The notes under the pieces: model-generated
The model's input: the letters and a program-made list of their open reading frames with translations, nothing else
The model's database searches: none
What the model was told of the DNA's origin: nothing
Part shown: in pieces, positions 17,622 to 27,472 of the stretch
Layout of the letters: every line of letters begins with the position of its first letter
Position numbering within the stretch: position 1 is the stretch's first letter
Made by a program: the position numbers and the translations under genes
Source: Leptospira perolatii
GTDB lineage: Bacteria > Spirochaetota > Leptospiria > Leptospirales > Leptospiraceae
Direction: 5' to 3'
NCBI RefSeq assembly: GCF_002811875.1
Contig: NZ_NPDZ01000003.1
Coordinates: forward strand, 62,001 to 126,000
DNA: 64,000 bases

Positions 17622-19157
17622 TCAAACATCGTTCGAACCTTCCAATTTCTCTGCAGTCGCGACGGATTCCTGATTATTTTTAAGTAGAGCTAAAACTATC
17701 ACTGCAAGTCCTGCCGTCAGAACTGCACAGATGATCGATATGATTTGCACGGAATCAGTAAATGCTTCTCTGGCTGGCCCGAGCAGAGTAGCCGCTACAC
17801 TTTCGGGGAGATTTTTTGCCAGCGAGACTGCCCCTCCTAACGTACTCCTGGCGGCTTCGGCTAGATCGGGAGCGATTCCTTCGGGTCTGAAGTCTTGCAT
17901 TTGACTTCGATAGATTGCAGTACCAATACTTCCTAGAACTGCAATTCCTAATACACCACCGAATTCTGCTCCGGTTTCGGATACAGAAGCAGCGGCTCCG
18001 GCTCTTTCCGGAGGAGCCGCACCCACGATAATATCAGTGCCTAATAATACTACTCCGCAGATTCCGATCGAGAGAATTACGGATCCGATCACAAGAGATA
18101 TCAATCCAGAAGTGCTTTCTACGTTTGCATACAGTATGAGCCCGATGGAACAAAGAACTAGACCGCCTGACATTACGTAGACGGCACGGACTTTACGTAC
18201 AAGGATTGGCACCATCATTGATCCGAATACATTCCCTAAGGCGGAGGGAAGCGTCCAAAGTCCTGCCTCTAAGGGAGATAATCCTAACACAAGTTGTAGA
18301 TACTGAGCGATAAAAAGAAAACTTCCGAGTGCAACAAAAATTGTGAGAGTGTTCACAAGCAATGCTGCATTAAACGAAGGGGATTGAAAAAGTTGAAGAT
18401 CGATCAAAGGATCTCTTAGCTTACCTTGTCTTAGAATAAATGAAATCCCTAACAAAAAGCCGACTAATATCGAAAGATTGGATTCCCATCCGAATCCATA
18501 TTCTGCGATTCTTTTCAATCCATAGATTACTGAAAGCACCGAACTCAAAGAAAGAACGGCGCTCAACAAGTCCAATTTTCCTGCGTTCGGGTCCTTGTAT
18601 TCCGGTAATAGCTTTGGTCCTACAATCAAAAGCAGAACCATTACGGGAACGCTGACCAGAAAAACAGAACCCCACCAAAAGTGCTGCAACAACAAACCTC
18701 CTAACAAAGGTCCGATTGCACCTCCGACGGAAAAACTAGCTCCCCAGACACCGATCGCAAAAGTGCGCTCCGAGGGATCCGGAAACATATTCCGAATTAA
18801 GGATAGAGTAGACGGGGCAAGAGTAGCAGCAGTGATTCCAAGTAGCGCGCGAGTTGCTATTAACATTTCTGCCGTATTGGAAAACGCTGCAAATACCGAC
18901 GCAATCCCGAAGGCCGCCGCGCCTATGAGCAGAAGCTTTCTACGACCGATTCGATCTCCTAGGGTCCCCATTGTGATCAAAAAACCTGCTACTAAAAACC
19001 CATAGATATCGACGATCCAAAGAAGCTGAGAGCTACTCGGTTTTAGTTCTTCACTTAGATGCGGAACCGCTAGATACAGTACGGTCAAATCCATCGCATA
19101 GAGTAGGCAAGGGAGTGCAATGACGGCTAGACCGATCCATTCACGACGAGTAGCCAT
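17622..19157 (-). CDS. MFS multidrug exporter, DHA2 (QacA/SmvA-like) family
   Basis: This 511-residue inner-membrane protein has about 14 predicted membrane segments. Helix 1 reads LLYAMDLTVLYLAVPHL with the membrane Asp typical of QacA/SmvA-type pumps. The loop 2-3 motif is GTLGDRIGRRKLLLIG (motif A), and motif C is present as GGAIGPLLGGLLL. Family members export cationic biocides and dyes by proton antiport; the substrate here is inferred. No TetR-type regulator adjoins it. The sequence before the ATG lacks a strong ribosome site. Confidence 0.85.
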   Translation of the reverse strand: MATRREWIGLAVIALPCLLYAMDLTVLYLAVPHLSEELKPSSSQLLWIVDIYGFLVAGFLITMGTLGDRIGRRKLLLIGAAAFGIASVFAAFSNTAEMLIATRALLGITAATLAPSTLSLIRNMFPDPSERTFAIGVWGASFSVGGAIGPLLGGLLLQHFWWGSVFLVSVPVMVLLLIVGPKLLPEYKDPNAGKLDLLSAVLSLSSVLSVIYGLKRIAEYGFGWESNLSILVGFLLGISFILRQGKLRDPLIDLQLFQSPSFNAALLVNTLTIFVALGSFLFIAQYLQLVLGLSPLEAGLWTLPSALGNVFGSMMVPILVRKVRAVYVMSGGLVLCSIGLILYANVESTSGLISLVIGSVILSIGICGVVLLGTDIIVGAAPPERAGAAASVSETGAEFGGVLGIAVLGSIGTAIYRSQMQDFRPEGIAPDLAEAARSTLGGAVSLAKNLPESVAATLLGPAREAFTDSVQIISIICAVLTAGLAVIVLALLKNNQESVATAEKLEGSNDV

Positions 19158-19543
19158 CGATTAGTCCATTCCTCTGAAATTATTACTTAATTTTTTCATA
19201 ATGTAATTTGGATCCTGTGTCTTTTTCCTTCCAAAAAATGTTTGTGATGTTTCAATCAACTGGGCATTTCTTTGTAAAGATGGTTTGTCTCAGAACCATA
19301 TTGAACCACAGTACTAAGGGTCAAATATTCTGAATCTAATCACCGATCAATTATAATTCGCGCGAATCATCCCTGACCAACTGAAAAGCGGCCTCTCTTG
19401 GTCGTTCGTTTTCCTATTTTGCCTAAGAATTTTCTGCAAAAATAGGAAAGGGGTTCCTTGGAAGAATAAAGACCTTCAGAAATTCTAGATGACTTTCTAG
19501 TAAAAATGAAGGAAATTTTCTAGATCTTTAAAGTGGAGTATGT
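19158..19543. other. divergent intergenic region
   Basis: About 385 bases between the MFS exporter and the Ig-like protein gene, with no ORF of note. It includes the hairpin at 19411-19448 and three TCTAGA/TTCTAG-type hexamers near 19485-19525. Promoters for both genes should lie here. Confidence 0.5.
19411..19448. repeat. 12-base-pair stem-loop
   Basis: TTCCTATTTTGC (19411-19422) pairs with GCAAAAATAGGAA (19436-19448) with a single bulged A and a 13-base loop. It lies about 95 bases upstream of the Ig-like protein gene and could be a leader hairpin, an attenuator or a dispersed element. Confidence 0.4.
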
Positions 19544-19939
19544 ATGAATCTTTTATTCAGAGTTTGTCTCTTGTTCCTGTTGGCTTTTTACACTGGCCTA
19601 TTGGGAGATTCGGAAGATCTTATCCCTCCTAAGGTTATCTCTACTATTCCAGAAAACGGATCTCAGACCGTGGATCCTAATCTAAACGAAATTGTAATAG
19701 TCTTTAATGAGCCTATGCTAGACCAGAGTTGGTCTTGGGCCTACAAAGATCCGAAACTTTTTCCAAAATTGAACGGCCAACCTAAATATGATTCGAATCG
19801 AACGAAGAACTTACTGCCGGTAAAATTGGAACCTAACAAGCAATACGAGATTTGGTTAAATACTGAACAGTTTCAGAATTTTCGAGATAAAGCCGGAAAT
19901 CCATTGGTTCCCTATGTCTTGAAATTCAAAACTAAGTAA
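19544..19939 (+). CDS. secreted single Ig-like (Big_5/SbsA type) domain protein
   Basis: This 131-residue protein has a signal peptide (about 1-22) and one bacterial Ig-like domain of the SbsA/Big_5 type: PPKVISTIPENGSQTVD, then LNEIVIVFNEPM, a central variable part, LEPNKQYEIWLN, FRDKAGNPLVPYVLKFKT. These domains usually occur in multi-domain surface proteins; here one stands alone. GGAG precedes the ATG at good spacing. The gene is followed after 32 bases by the tandem SRPBCC gene. The function is unknown. Confidence 0.7.
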   Translation: MNLLFRVCLLFLLAFYTGLLGDSEDLIPPKVISTIPENGSQTVDPNLNEIVIVFNEPMLDQSWSWAYKDPKLFPKLNGQPKYDSNRTKNLLPVKLEPNKQYEIWLNTEQFQNFRDKAGNPLVPYVLKFKTK

Positions 19940-19971
19940 AAACGATCACTTTACTTGGATGGTAGTTTGCA

Positions 19972-20868
19972 ATGGATACGAAGAACACGTTTCCTCTAAA
20001 AGTAACACGTAAATTCAAAGTGCCTGCAAAACCTGTATTTGATGCTTTTTTAAATCCGGAATTAGCAGGAAAATTCATGTTCGCTACCCCAACAGGTACG
20101 ATGGTTCGTGCAGAGATTGATCCGAAAGTCGGAGGGCATTTCAATTTTACAGATCGCAGGGGGGAGGAGGATGTAGCGCACACCGGAGAATACTTAGAAA
20201 TTCTCAGGCCCAAACGACTAGTCTTTACTCTCAGAGTGGAAAAGTACAGCCAGGACACTGATAAGATCAGCATTTCAATAGAAAACATGGGAGAGGAATC
20301 TGAATTAACTCTAATTCACGAACTTTCTTCCAAGTTCAAGGAAATGGAAGAAAGTGTAAAAAGTGGTTGGACCGAAATTCTAGAAAAATTGGCGGAGCTA
20401 CTCGGAGATCCGACGGCAAAGAAACAGATCCCGACAGCATTGGTATCTTATCATTTTGATGCACCGATCAAGAATGTATTTGAAGCATGGTTGGATCCTG
20501 AGCAAATCGGAGAATTTATGTTTGGTCCGAAAGTTCGTCCGAACGAGGAAGTCCTACGGATTCAAATGGATCCGAATGTCGGAGGAGACTTTTCCTTCCT
20601 GATCAGAAGGGAGGATGCGGAAATCGATCATATTGGAAAGTATTTGGAAATTGTGCCACCACATCGTTTAGCATTTACCTGGGGGACCGCAGACGATCAA
20701 AGCTCGAGTCGTGTGACCATAGACTTTTTGCCCGTGAAAGAAGGCTGCGAGTTGATCTTAAAACACGAATTAGATTTTGAGTGGGCTGATTTTGTGGAAC
20801 GTTGTGAGGAAAGTTGGAGAAAGATGATCAAAGCTTTGGATCAAAATCTAAAAGAAGGAAACAAATAA
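19972..20868 (+). CDS. tandem SRPBCC/AHSA1 domain protein
   Basis: This 298-residue soluble protein has two homologous AHSA1-type SRPBCC domains in series, about residues 5-135 and 150-290. Each has the same strand-helix opening (VPAKPVFDAFLNPELAGKFMF and APIKNVFEAWLDPEQIGEFMF in outline), a DP..GG.F.F turn, an EYLEI/KYLEI...P.RL.FT strand and a C-terminal helix with a W. Single-domain relatives bind ligands or stimulate ATPases; the duplicated form is less common. No signal peptide. It may share a transcript with the Ig-like protein. Confidence 0.75.
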   Translation: MDTKNTFPLKVTRKFKVPAKPVFDAFLNPELAGKFMFATPTGTMVRAEIDPKVGGHFNFTDRRGEEDVAHTGEYLEILRPKRLVFTLRVEKYSQDTDKISISIENMGEESELTLIHELSSKFKEMEESVKSGWTEILEKLAELLGDPTAKKQIPTALVSYHFDAPIKNVFEAWLDPEQIGEFMFGPKVRPNEEVLRIQMDPNVGGDFSFLIRREDAEIDHIGKYLEIVPPHRLAFTWGTADDQSSSRVTIDFLPVKEGCELILKHELDFEWADFVERCEESWRKMIKALDQNLKEGNK

Positions 20869-20917
20869 AATTTAATGACAAGGTGTCCGTTTCTATTTCG
20901 AAAAAATGAGCCGAAAC

Positions 20918-22477
20918 CTACTTTGCTGAATTAGAAATTTTGAATTGATTCACGATGGTAGTGAGAACAGAAGCTAAGTCCTGCAAAGACTGGGAAAATT
21001 TAGATACTTTGCTCGCATCTGTGGCACCTTCTCTGGAGGCGGTCGAAATCCCTTGGATGTTTCGGGTAACGTCATTTGAGCTAAGAGATGTCTGACCGAT
21101 ATTCGCTGCGATTTCTTTGGTTGTAATCGATTGCTCTTCGACAGCAGATGCAATCGAGCTACTAATTTGATTTACTTGTGAAATGACAGATGTGATTTTT
21201 TCAATCATATCTATCACCTTTTCGGTGCTGAGTTGAATCGCAGAAATCTTACTCTTGATATCCCCGGAAGATTCCGCGGATTGTCTGGCTAATTCTTTCA
21301 CCTCAGATGCGACTACTGCAAATCCTCTTCCTGCTTCACCAGCGCTGGATGCTTCGATTGCTGCGTTGAGTGCCAGAAGTTTTGTCTGAGCGGAAATTTT
21401 TGCGATGATTTCGATCACGTTTCCGATTGCGTGCGCATTTTCTCCGAGTTCTTTTACTTCCTTGCTAGTAACCATCGCGGTTGAATTCGCTTCTTTTGCG
21501 ATCTTGGCGGAGGCCGCGGCTTTTTTTGCGACCTCTCCGATAGAAACAGACATCTCTTCCACTGAACTAGAAACTACGCTCAGATTCTGATTCATTTGAG
21601 TGGCTGCGCTCGCGATCGTCTGAGATTGCTGTGACATTTCTTCTGTACCTGAAGATAAACTCATGCTAGCTTCCGAAAGTCCCTGAGAGGAAAGTAACAG
21701 TGTATCGCTATCCTCCTTTAACTTAGAAATTAAGGGTGCGGTATTGATCAGCATTTTTAAGATTGCTTTTTGAAGCTCTCCTATTTCGTCTCCTCGGTTA
21801 TGTGCGATATTTACGGACAAATCTCCGGTAGCGATTTTATTCGTGACCGCAGTCGCTTCTCTCAAAGGGTTCAAGATATAATTTATATAATAATATCCGA
21901 ATGCGATTTGAAGTAAAGCGAACCCTGCAGCCGAAATAGAAATCAGCAACGGATCGATTTCTATAAACCTCATATACGAAATAGTTCCTAAACTGAATAG
22001 GGTAGCTAGAACGAATAAGAATGACTTTTTTCTGATGGAAAGTTTTCGAACGACTGTAGGTTTAGCCTTTGCTTTTCCGGAAAGTATATCTTCGTATAGT
22101 TGGGATGCTTCTTCGATCTGTTTTCTTGTCGGCTGTCTGCGAACCGACATATAACCTACGATTGAACCATTTTGAATTCTAGGAACTACTACCGCATCGA
22201 CCCAATAGTGATCTCCATTCTTGGCTCTGTTCTTAACGATCCCTCTCCAGGGATTTCCACTTTGAATTGTGCTCCATAAATCTTTGAATGCGCTTCTCGG
22301 AACATCCGGATGACGTACCATATTATGTGGCTTTCCGATGACTTCTTCTTCGGTATAACCGGCTATGTCCAGGAATTCCTTGTTTGCGTAAGTGATCTTT
22401 CCTTTCAGATCCGTGATCGAAATGATCGTGGTTCCGTCCTTCATCAACCTTTCATGGTCGGTAACAGGGACGGACAT
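20918..22477 (-). CDS. PAS-containing methyl-accepting chemotaxis protein (Aer-like)
   Basis: This 519-residue receptor has no periplasmic domain. An N-terminal PAS domain (about 10-120) contains [18 protein letters not shown] and [14 protein letters not shown], the Aer-type flavin PAS signature. Two adjacent membrane helices (about 150-195), a HAMP domain and the signalling helix follow. The tip is [26 protein letters not shown] in outline, which contacts CheA and CheW. It would report redox or energy state to the flagellar motor (inferred). I use the ATG at 22477; a 30-residue extension to 22567 has no PAS homology. Convergent with the SRPBCC gene. Confidence 0.85.
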   Translation of the reverse strand: MSVPVTDHERLMKDGTTIISITDLKGKITYANKEFLDIAGYTEEEVIGKPHNMVRHPDVPRSAFKDLWSTIQSGNPWRGIVKNRAKNGDHYWVDAVVVPRIQNGSIVGYMSVRRQPTRKQIEEASQLYEDILSGKAKAKPTVVRKLSIRKKSFLFVLATLFSLGTISYMRFIEIDPLLISISAAGFALLQIAFGYYYINYILNPLREATAVTNKIATGDLSVNIAHNRGDEIGELQKAILKMLINTAPLISKLKEDSDTLLLSSQGLSEASMSLSSGTEEMSQQSQTIASAATQMNQNLSVVSSSVEEMSVSIGEVAKKAAASAKIAKEANSTAMVTSKEVKELGENAHAIGNVIEIIAKISAQTKLLALNAAIEASSAGEAGRGFAVVASEVKELARQSAESSGDIKSKISAIQLSTEKVIDMIEKITSVISQVNQISSSIASAVEEQSITTKEIAANIGQTSLSSNDVTRNIQGISTASREGATDASKVSKFSQSLQDLASVLTTIVNQFKISNSAK

Positions 22478-22690
22478 TTGTTTCTTTTCGCTTTCTATCT
22501 TCTTCTCTTGAAAAACAAATCCAAACATTTGATCAGCCGCTCCGAAACTGCGAAAGCATAGAGGCATATCGCCGGAGCTTTCTTATAATATAGAAAACGG
22601 ATAAATTCCATGATTTTCATTTTTAGATTTGGAAAGTAGTATTGATAATTGTCAGAGTCAGGATTGATCTGAGACAACTTGCTAGGAGGA

Positions 22691-22731
22691 AGCCAAGGGC
22701 TATCCGCATCCTAGGTGCGGGACTCTTGGCT
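22691..22731. terminator. two-part hairpin over the WD40 stop codon
   Basis: AGCCAAG (22691-22697) pairs with CTTGGCT (22725-22731), and inside it CCGCA (22704-22708) pairs with TGCGG (22716-22720). It includes the last bases of the WD40 gene stop codon. No T-run follows, so it may protect the 3' end or separate the WD40 gene from the chemoreceptor gene rather than act as a classic terminator. Confidence 0.45.
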
Positions 22732-23731
22732 AAGGAATTGTTACTTCTATCAGGTGAATTTCTGTGCCAGGGCTGAGCGCTGCGAGAACACTTTTTGGAG
22801 TTTTAAAACGCAAGGTACTGAAGCAAGTTTCAAAATTGGAAGGAATTACTGCGATTTTCTTTTTGCCTCTGATATTCCAAATTCCGAGATTGCAACTAAA
22901 ATCAAAGGTTGCTGCTATATGATCCTCGCTAGAATTGATCGCGATTGAATCTACAGTTTGGTTTAATTTTTCGTTCGAGTCCGTAAAGGAAGCGGATAAT
23001 TTACCGCTGGCCTTATCCCAAAGAGTGAGAGGACTATTTCTACTTCCGGAGCCTATGTATTTTTTTGAGACAAAAATGAAACGGACCCCGTCTCCGTGGT
23101 TTCCGAAATTTCCCAAAAGTTTTTGGTCCGGAAAACTCCAGATGTACAAATCCTTTTCATATGTATCACCGCTCGCACTGACTATAGTATTCTCTTCGTT
23201 AGAAAAATCTAGCCCTGATACAATTCCGTTTTGGTTGATAACTTTGACTTCTTTACAGTCGCTGGTCTTATAGATGTGAATGCTGTTTTCATAAAAGACA
23301 GAAATTGCAAAAAGTTTAGAATCTTTTGAGAAACTTGTTTGGTTTACTAGATCCTTGAAGGAAGAAATTTTACAAACCGGTTCTCCTTTGCTAAGATCCC
23401 AAAGGATTGCTGTTTTGTCTTTGCTTCCGGACAGCAAATATCGGTTGTCGTTACTAAAAGAGAGAGAACTGATAAAGTCTGAATGACCCGAAAAAGTTTT
23501 GCGAGGTTGCAAGGATTTCAACTCCCATAGAATGATTCGATTGTCTTCTGCACCGGTCGCGAGGTAAGATAAATCCTTGCTAAATTCTAGTTTTGTAATC
23601 GGTTTTTCGTGGCCTTTTAAAATTGCAATCTCCTTGCGCAAAACCTGAGATTCCCCAGGGAAAAGTTTGTCCGAAAAGAATAGAAAACTTGTTAGTAAGA
23701 GTAAATTGGTTCGTAAGAAGGAACTTTTCAT
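22730..23731 (-). CDS. exported WD40 beta-propeller protein
   Basis: This 333-residue protein has a signal peptide (about 1-25) and WD40 repeats from residue 35 on: ILKGHEKPITKLEFSKD...ILWELK, FSGHSDFISSLSFSND...AILWDLS, then weaker blades to the end, consistent with a seven-blade propeller. WD40 propellers act as protein-binding platforms. Export suggests a periplasmic or surface scaffold. No lipobox is visible. The start codon lacks a strong ribosome site. It is probably monocistronic. Confidence 0.8.
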   Translation of the reverse strand: MKSSFLRTNLLLLTSFLFFSDKLFPGESQVLRKEIAILKGHEKPITKLEFSKDLSYLATGAEDNRIILWELKSLQPRKTFSGHSDFISSLSFSNDNRYLLSGSKDKTAILWDLSKGEPVCKISSFKDLVNQTSFSKDSKLFAISVFYENSIHIYKTSDCKEVKVINQNGIVSGLDFSNEENTIVSASGDTYEKDLYIWSFPDQKLLGNFGNHGDGVRFIFVSKKYIGSGSRNSPLTLWDKASGKLSASFTDSNEKLNQTVDSIAINSSEDHIAATFDFSCNLGIWNIRGKKKIAVIPSNFETCFSTLRFKTPKSVLAALSPGTEIHLIEVTIP

Positions 23732-23831
23732 GGGAGTCTTGATTTAGAAACGGCGCGAGTTCGAGTCAATCAATTTCTTTAGTTAGTAAGTTTGGTTCTT
23801 TCGTCAGAATTAGAAATACCGGGTCGGATGT

Positions 23832-24461
23832 ATGAACATAGATAGCAAATGGAAACTATTATTAAGATCATACGTAGCAATCATAGCAATCATGGGAGCG
23901 ATGATTTCCTATCCTGTATACTATATTATGAAAAGCATCTACTCAGAAATAGAAAATTATGATTTCAGAAATGGGATTAGGATAAAGACGAACAATGTTC
24001 TGGTTCGGAACACAATATTAAAAAACCGAAATGATTTTCGAGAATCTCTACATCGAGAAATTCTCATTTATGAAGTTTACGATTCTAAAGGAAACAAAGT
24101 TCAAGACATCTTCGGAGATTTTACTTGGAATACAATGATTCCTTATGATATTAATCACGATGGATATGATGATTTGTTTATTAGTGGGGCACCCAATGTG
24201 AATGTTCCCCGAAAACCTTCGGGTAGAGCCTGCTATCTTTTCGATAGAAACCAAAACAAGTTCGTGTTTTCTAGAATCTATTCCCGTGAGGAATTACCTC
24301 TAAGTCTGGACATCCAACTATTCGATCTAGCATGGTTATCCAAAATCGAAACTCCTCTGTTCGTAATTTTTGTATTAAATCTATTAAATATTGTTGTATA
24401 TGCAATGTTGAAAGTTCGAAAATATTTATTGCAGTTCAGAAATAGAACTAGAAAAACTTAG
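23832..24461 (+). CDS. membrane protein with a calcium-type DxNxDG motif
   Basis: I do not recognise this 209-residue protein. It has an N-terminal membrane helix (about 10-32) and a C-terminal one (about 172-192), placing about 140 residues outside the cytoplasm. The loop contains YDINHDGYDDLFISG (about 116-130), an FG-GAP/EF-hand-like Asp-rich loop that often binds calcium. The gene lies between the WD40 and NHL genes and ends 193 bases before the NHL start. The function is unknown. Confidence 0.55.
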   Translation: MNIDSKWKLLLRSYVAIIAIMGAMISYPVYYIMKSIYSEIENYDFRNGIRIKTNNVLVRNTILKNRNDFRESLHREILIYEVYDSKGNKVQDIFGDFTWNTMIPYDINHDGYDDLFISGAPNVNVPRKPSGRACYLFDRNQNKFVFSRIYSREELPLSLDIQLFDLAWLSKIETPLFVIFVLNLLNIVVYAMLKVRKYLLQFRNRTRKT

Positions 24462-24653
24462 AATTGATTCTTGTTCAACAAATTCAAATGCGTGAATTTT
24501 GATACAGTGCTGTCTGCTTTTCAGTATCGAAAGGGTAGTGGAAGGTTTTCTACTAATTGGTCGAAAAGATTTGACATCCCATCAATGATAACTGAAGAAT
24601 GGGAAAGTTATTTACTAAGTTCAAACTTCATACTAATGAATCCTACTTTTCAT

Positions 24654-25841
24654 ATGAAATTTAAAACTTTGTTGGTTTTCGTCTGCAATATCATTCCTGT
24701 TTACGGATGCATAAAGTTTGATTGCTCTACATTGGATTCATCTTGTAGCGCTTCTGCGTTGCTTTTGAGTTTGCCTTCTCCCAGTTTGATTGCCTCGCGT
24801 GTTTACGGGCAGGTAGGAAGTTTCACTACCGCGAATGTGAATACGCCTGTAATGAGTGCGGATACTCTAAATGGTCCCTTTAAGCCTGCACTTGCTCCAG
24901 ATGGGAGCGGAATTTATCTTGCAGACCAGTTAAATGCGAGAGCCCTTTTTTATCCTGGCATTTCTACAACGGCAACAAGAGTGTACGGTACTGCAGGCAG
25001 TTTTGCAGTGCCAGGTAATACTGGAACCACAAGCTCTACATTTGATACCATTGCGAATGTTCCAGAAGTGTTCGCGGATCCCACTGGAGTTTATATTTCG
25101 GATATCCAAGGGAATCGCATTTTATTTTTCCCGGGGACTTCTGCGACCGCCACTCGAGTGTACGGACAGTTTGGACAGTTCACTTGCGCAGTTTCAAATA
25201 ATGTGGGAGCGTGCATTACTGGAAGTCCTACAACAAACGGTATCGCAAACCCGCAAGGTATTTATAGCGATGCATCAGGAGTTTATATTGTAGATACGAA
25301 CAACCATCGAGTTTTATTTTACCCTGGCACTTCAACGACTGCCACCCGCGTTTATGGACAGTTTGATTTTAGCAGCGGTTTAGCGAATGCCGGTGCTACC
25401 GTTTCCGCTGCAGGTTTAAATCAGCCTAGAGGTCTGTGGGTAGATGCCTCCGGCGTATATGTTGCAGATGTAAGTAATCATAGGGTTCTATTTTATCCAG
25501 GGACCTCTACGACTCCTTCACGCGTCTATGGTCAGCCTGATTTTAATTCAGCAAATCCGGGCACTACGGCGACATCCTTGAATAATCCCTGGTATATCAG
25601 AAGTTTTTTCGGGAAAGTTTATATTGCAGACACATGGAACAATCGCGTTTTAGAATTTGAAGGAACTTCAACTACCGCGACAAAAGTCTGGGGTCAGGCT
25701 GAAAATTTTACTACAAATGCACCGAACGTTGGGGGAATTTCCGCAGCAACTTTGAATCAACCTTATGGTCTGGAGATGGATCTGACCGGACTCTATGTCG
25801 CAGATTCTGCAAATAACCGTATGTTATTTTATCCCCGTTGA
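24654..25841 (+). CDS. NHL-type beta-propeller lipoprotein
   Basis: This product is about 395 residues from the ATG at 24654, where a signal peptide ending VYGC (Cys about 19) begins; the frame is open upstream to 24471 but without signal-like sequence. The mature protein is built from about six repeats of roughly 60 residues sharing VFADPTGVYISD / NHRVLFYPGTSTTATRVYGQ. This is an NHL-like propeller with near-identical repeat ends. Such propellers bind proteins or glycans. It is predicted to be surface or periplasmic. The homogeneous repeat ends point to recent internal duplication or gene conversion. Confidence 0.7.
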   Translation: MKFKTLLVFVCNIIPVYGCIKFDCSTLDSSCSASALLLSLPSPSLIASRVYGQVGSFTTANVNTPVMSADTLNGPFKPALAPDGSGIYLADQLNARALFYPGISTTATRVYGTAGSFAVPGNTGTTSSTFDTIANVPEVFADPTGVYISDIQGNRILFFPGTSATATRVYGQFGQFTCAVSNNVGACITGSPTTNGIANPQGIYSDASGVYIVDTNNHRVLFYPGTSTTATRVYGQFDFSSGLANAGATVSAAGLNQPRGLWVDASGVYVADVSNHRVLFYPGTSTTPSRVYGQPDFNSANPGTTATSLNNPWYIRSFFGKVYIADTWNNRVLEFEGTSTTATKVWGQAENFTTNAPNVGGISAATLNQPYGLEMDLTGLYVADSANNRMLFYPR

Positions 25842-26172
25842 GGCTTGATTTGGTATTAGAGTCCGTAATTGTACTTAAAGAATTGATAATGCATATCGTG
25901 ATTCGTATCCGGTATGTCCCAAAACATTTCTCGCGATTTGAAATACCATAAAGATGTATTGAGTTAAGAGTGTAAACTAAGCATGAGTACTATCAAACTA
26001 TTCCATTTTCGCATGCGACATAATGCTGATTATCGGAAGTGCCTCATTTCCTCATTTAAAAATATACTTGAAACACTGAACGTTTCCTCACCTGAAAACC
26101 TACACGAAACCTAATCGAAAATCAGATAAAAATCTACTCCAAATCTTAGGATCAAGTGTACAACAATCTCCT
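25842..26172. other. intergenic stretch
   Basis: About 330 AT-rich bases between two convergent genes. I see no strong hairpin terminator and no convincing gene; a 43-codon ORF at 25983-26114 is considered and rejected elsewhere. Confidence 0.45.
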
Positions 26173-27060
26173 CTATTTCCCGCCTGCATTCTTAAGGATC
26201 AAAACGATTTCGGTATGGTTTTTAAGAAGTGCGGCCTTCATCGGAGTGTCACCGTTATCGTCCTTTGCATTTACATTCGCACCAGCAGAGATGAGTTTCC
26301 TGACAAGCTCGGTATGTCCCGCCATAGAAGCTAGGTGCAAAGCGGTCCCGCCCAGTGAGTGGCGATCATTTGGATTTGCACCCATCGCCAGAAGTATTAA
26401 AGCGAAATTCGAATCAAAGTAGGAAGACCAAATGAGCGGAGTGACTTTCATCGTAGAGAACTGATTTAGCATACCTGCGGCGTTCCCGCCGTCGTAACCG
26501 ATTCTATCTGCCATCGCAAGAGCACTTAATTCATAGCGATTCTTTAATGAAGTATTTGCTCCGGCTAACAAAAGTACTCCCACTGCACGGTGATCTCCGG
26601 AACTAGCCGCGTACATGAGAGCTGTATTTTTCTCTTGATCGCGGTCGTTTATCTTTGCTCCTTCTCGGAGTAAAAGATATACGACCTTGAATCCATCCTT
26701 TTTCCAGGCAACGAGCCTGCCTTGGGAAGCTGCCGCCATCAGAGGAGTAATTCCTCGAGAGTTGGCTAGATTCGGATCGGCACCATTCTCTAAGAGCAAT
26801 TTTACAACCGCAAATCTTCCTTCGGCTGCTGCGCGAAATAACTGCGTATCTCCTTGCGAGTCTATAGGCCGATCGATATCAGCTCCGCCGGCCTTTATCA
26901 TTAGCAGTTGTTTCTCTGCTTCTAATTTTTCTGCAGCGGATAAATCAAGAATTGATTTATCCCTAAGTTGCGGTAACCCAAAAGAACAGTTGAATAGAAA
27001 AACGCCAGAAAATGCGATCCAAGTACAAAAAAACAAACTGCATTTGAACCTATCATACAT
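26173..27060 (-). CDS. ankyrin-repeat lipoprotein
   Basis: This 295-residue protein has a signal peptide ending FLFNC (Cys about 25), a plausible lipobox. From residue about 65 it has six or seven ankyrin repeats: GDTQLFRAAAEGRFAVVKLLLENGADPN, GITPLMAAASQGRL, NTALMYAASSGDHRAVGVLLLAGA, and GGTALHLASMAGHTELVRKLISAGANVN (in outline). Ankyrin repeats bind proteins, and an anchored periplasmic or surface form is likely. GGGGAG precedes the ATG at good spacing. It is flanked by other lipoprotein genes but transcribed alone. Confidence 0.85.
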   Translation of the reverse strand: MYDRFKCSLFFCTWIAFSGVFLFNCSFGLPQLRDKSILDLSAAEKLEAEKQLLMIKAGGADIDRPIDSQGDTQLFRAAAEGRFAVVKLLLENGADPNLANSRGITPLMAAASQGRLVAWKKDGFKVVYLLLREGAKINDRDQEKNTALMYAASSGDHRAVGVLLLAGANTSLKNRYELSALAMADRIGYDGGNAAGMLNQFSTMKVTPLIWSSYFDSNFALILLAMGANPNDRHSLGGTALHLASMAGHTELVRKLISAGANVNAKDDNGDTPMKAALLKNHTEIVLILKNAGGK

Positions 27061-27472
27061 GTTCCGCTCCCCGACCGAAATTTCATCGGTTCAAGTACAA
27101 TTTTAGAGAGTACTCTTATTTCGGTTTATTGCAAGAGAAAGCGGTAGGATGATAGTGCTTGGATCCAAATTTCTTTGAGGTAAATTTAAGTTAGCGGAAA
27201 CAAAAACAAGTGCATTTTGACGGTCTTGACCGCAGGATTTGATGCTCAGGCACCTTCAAGACTATCAAAAAATTCTAATATAGTTCAAAAAGTCAAGATC
27301 CCGGCTTTAGACTTTAGAATTGTTAAACCCCTTAATAAAAGTGCTTAACGACCGTTACAGTAATTATGCATTGAATTTGTGCAAGTAGTTCTGTGATTTA
27401 GGCCATGAAAGATTCTTGACCTTAAATCTGTAGCGAAGTTAACTTTATGGAGCCCACTCTCCGGAGATTGTT
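27061..27472. other. divergent intergenic region
   Basis: About 410 bases between the ankyrin and Asp-box lipoprotein genes. It contains the inverted repeat CGGTC-tt-GACCG near 27219-27232 and a promoter-like pair (27416-27444). No gene was seen. Confidence 0.45.
27416..27444 (+). promoter_or_regulatory. candidate promoter of the Asp-box lipoprotein gene
   Basis: TTGACC (27416-27421) and TTAACT (27439-27444) are 17 bases apart and end about 29 bases before the TTG start codon. Each box deviates from consensus by one to three bases. Confidence 0.3.

Noticed and set aside
23757..23767. GTTCGAGTC resembling a tRNA T-loop
   Set aside because: No cloverleaf partner arms or acceptor stem around it.
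25983..26114. 43-codon ORF beginning MSTIKLFHF
   Set aside because: No ribosome site, no recognisable motif, and it sits between convergent gene ends; likely chance.
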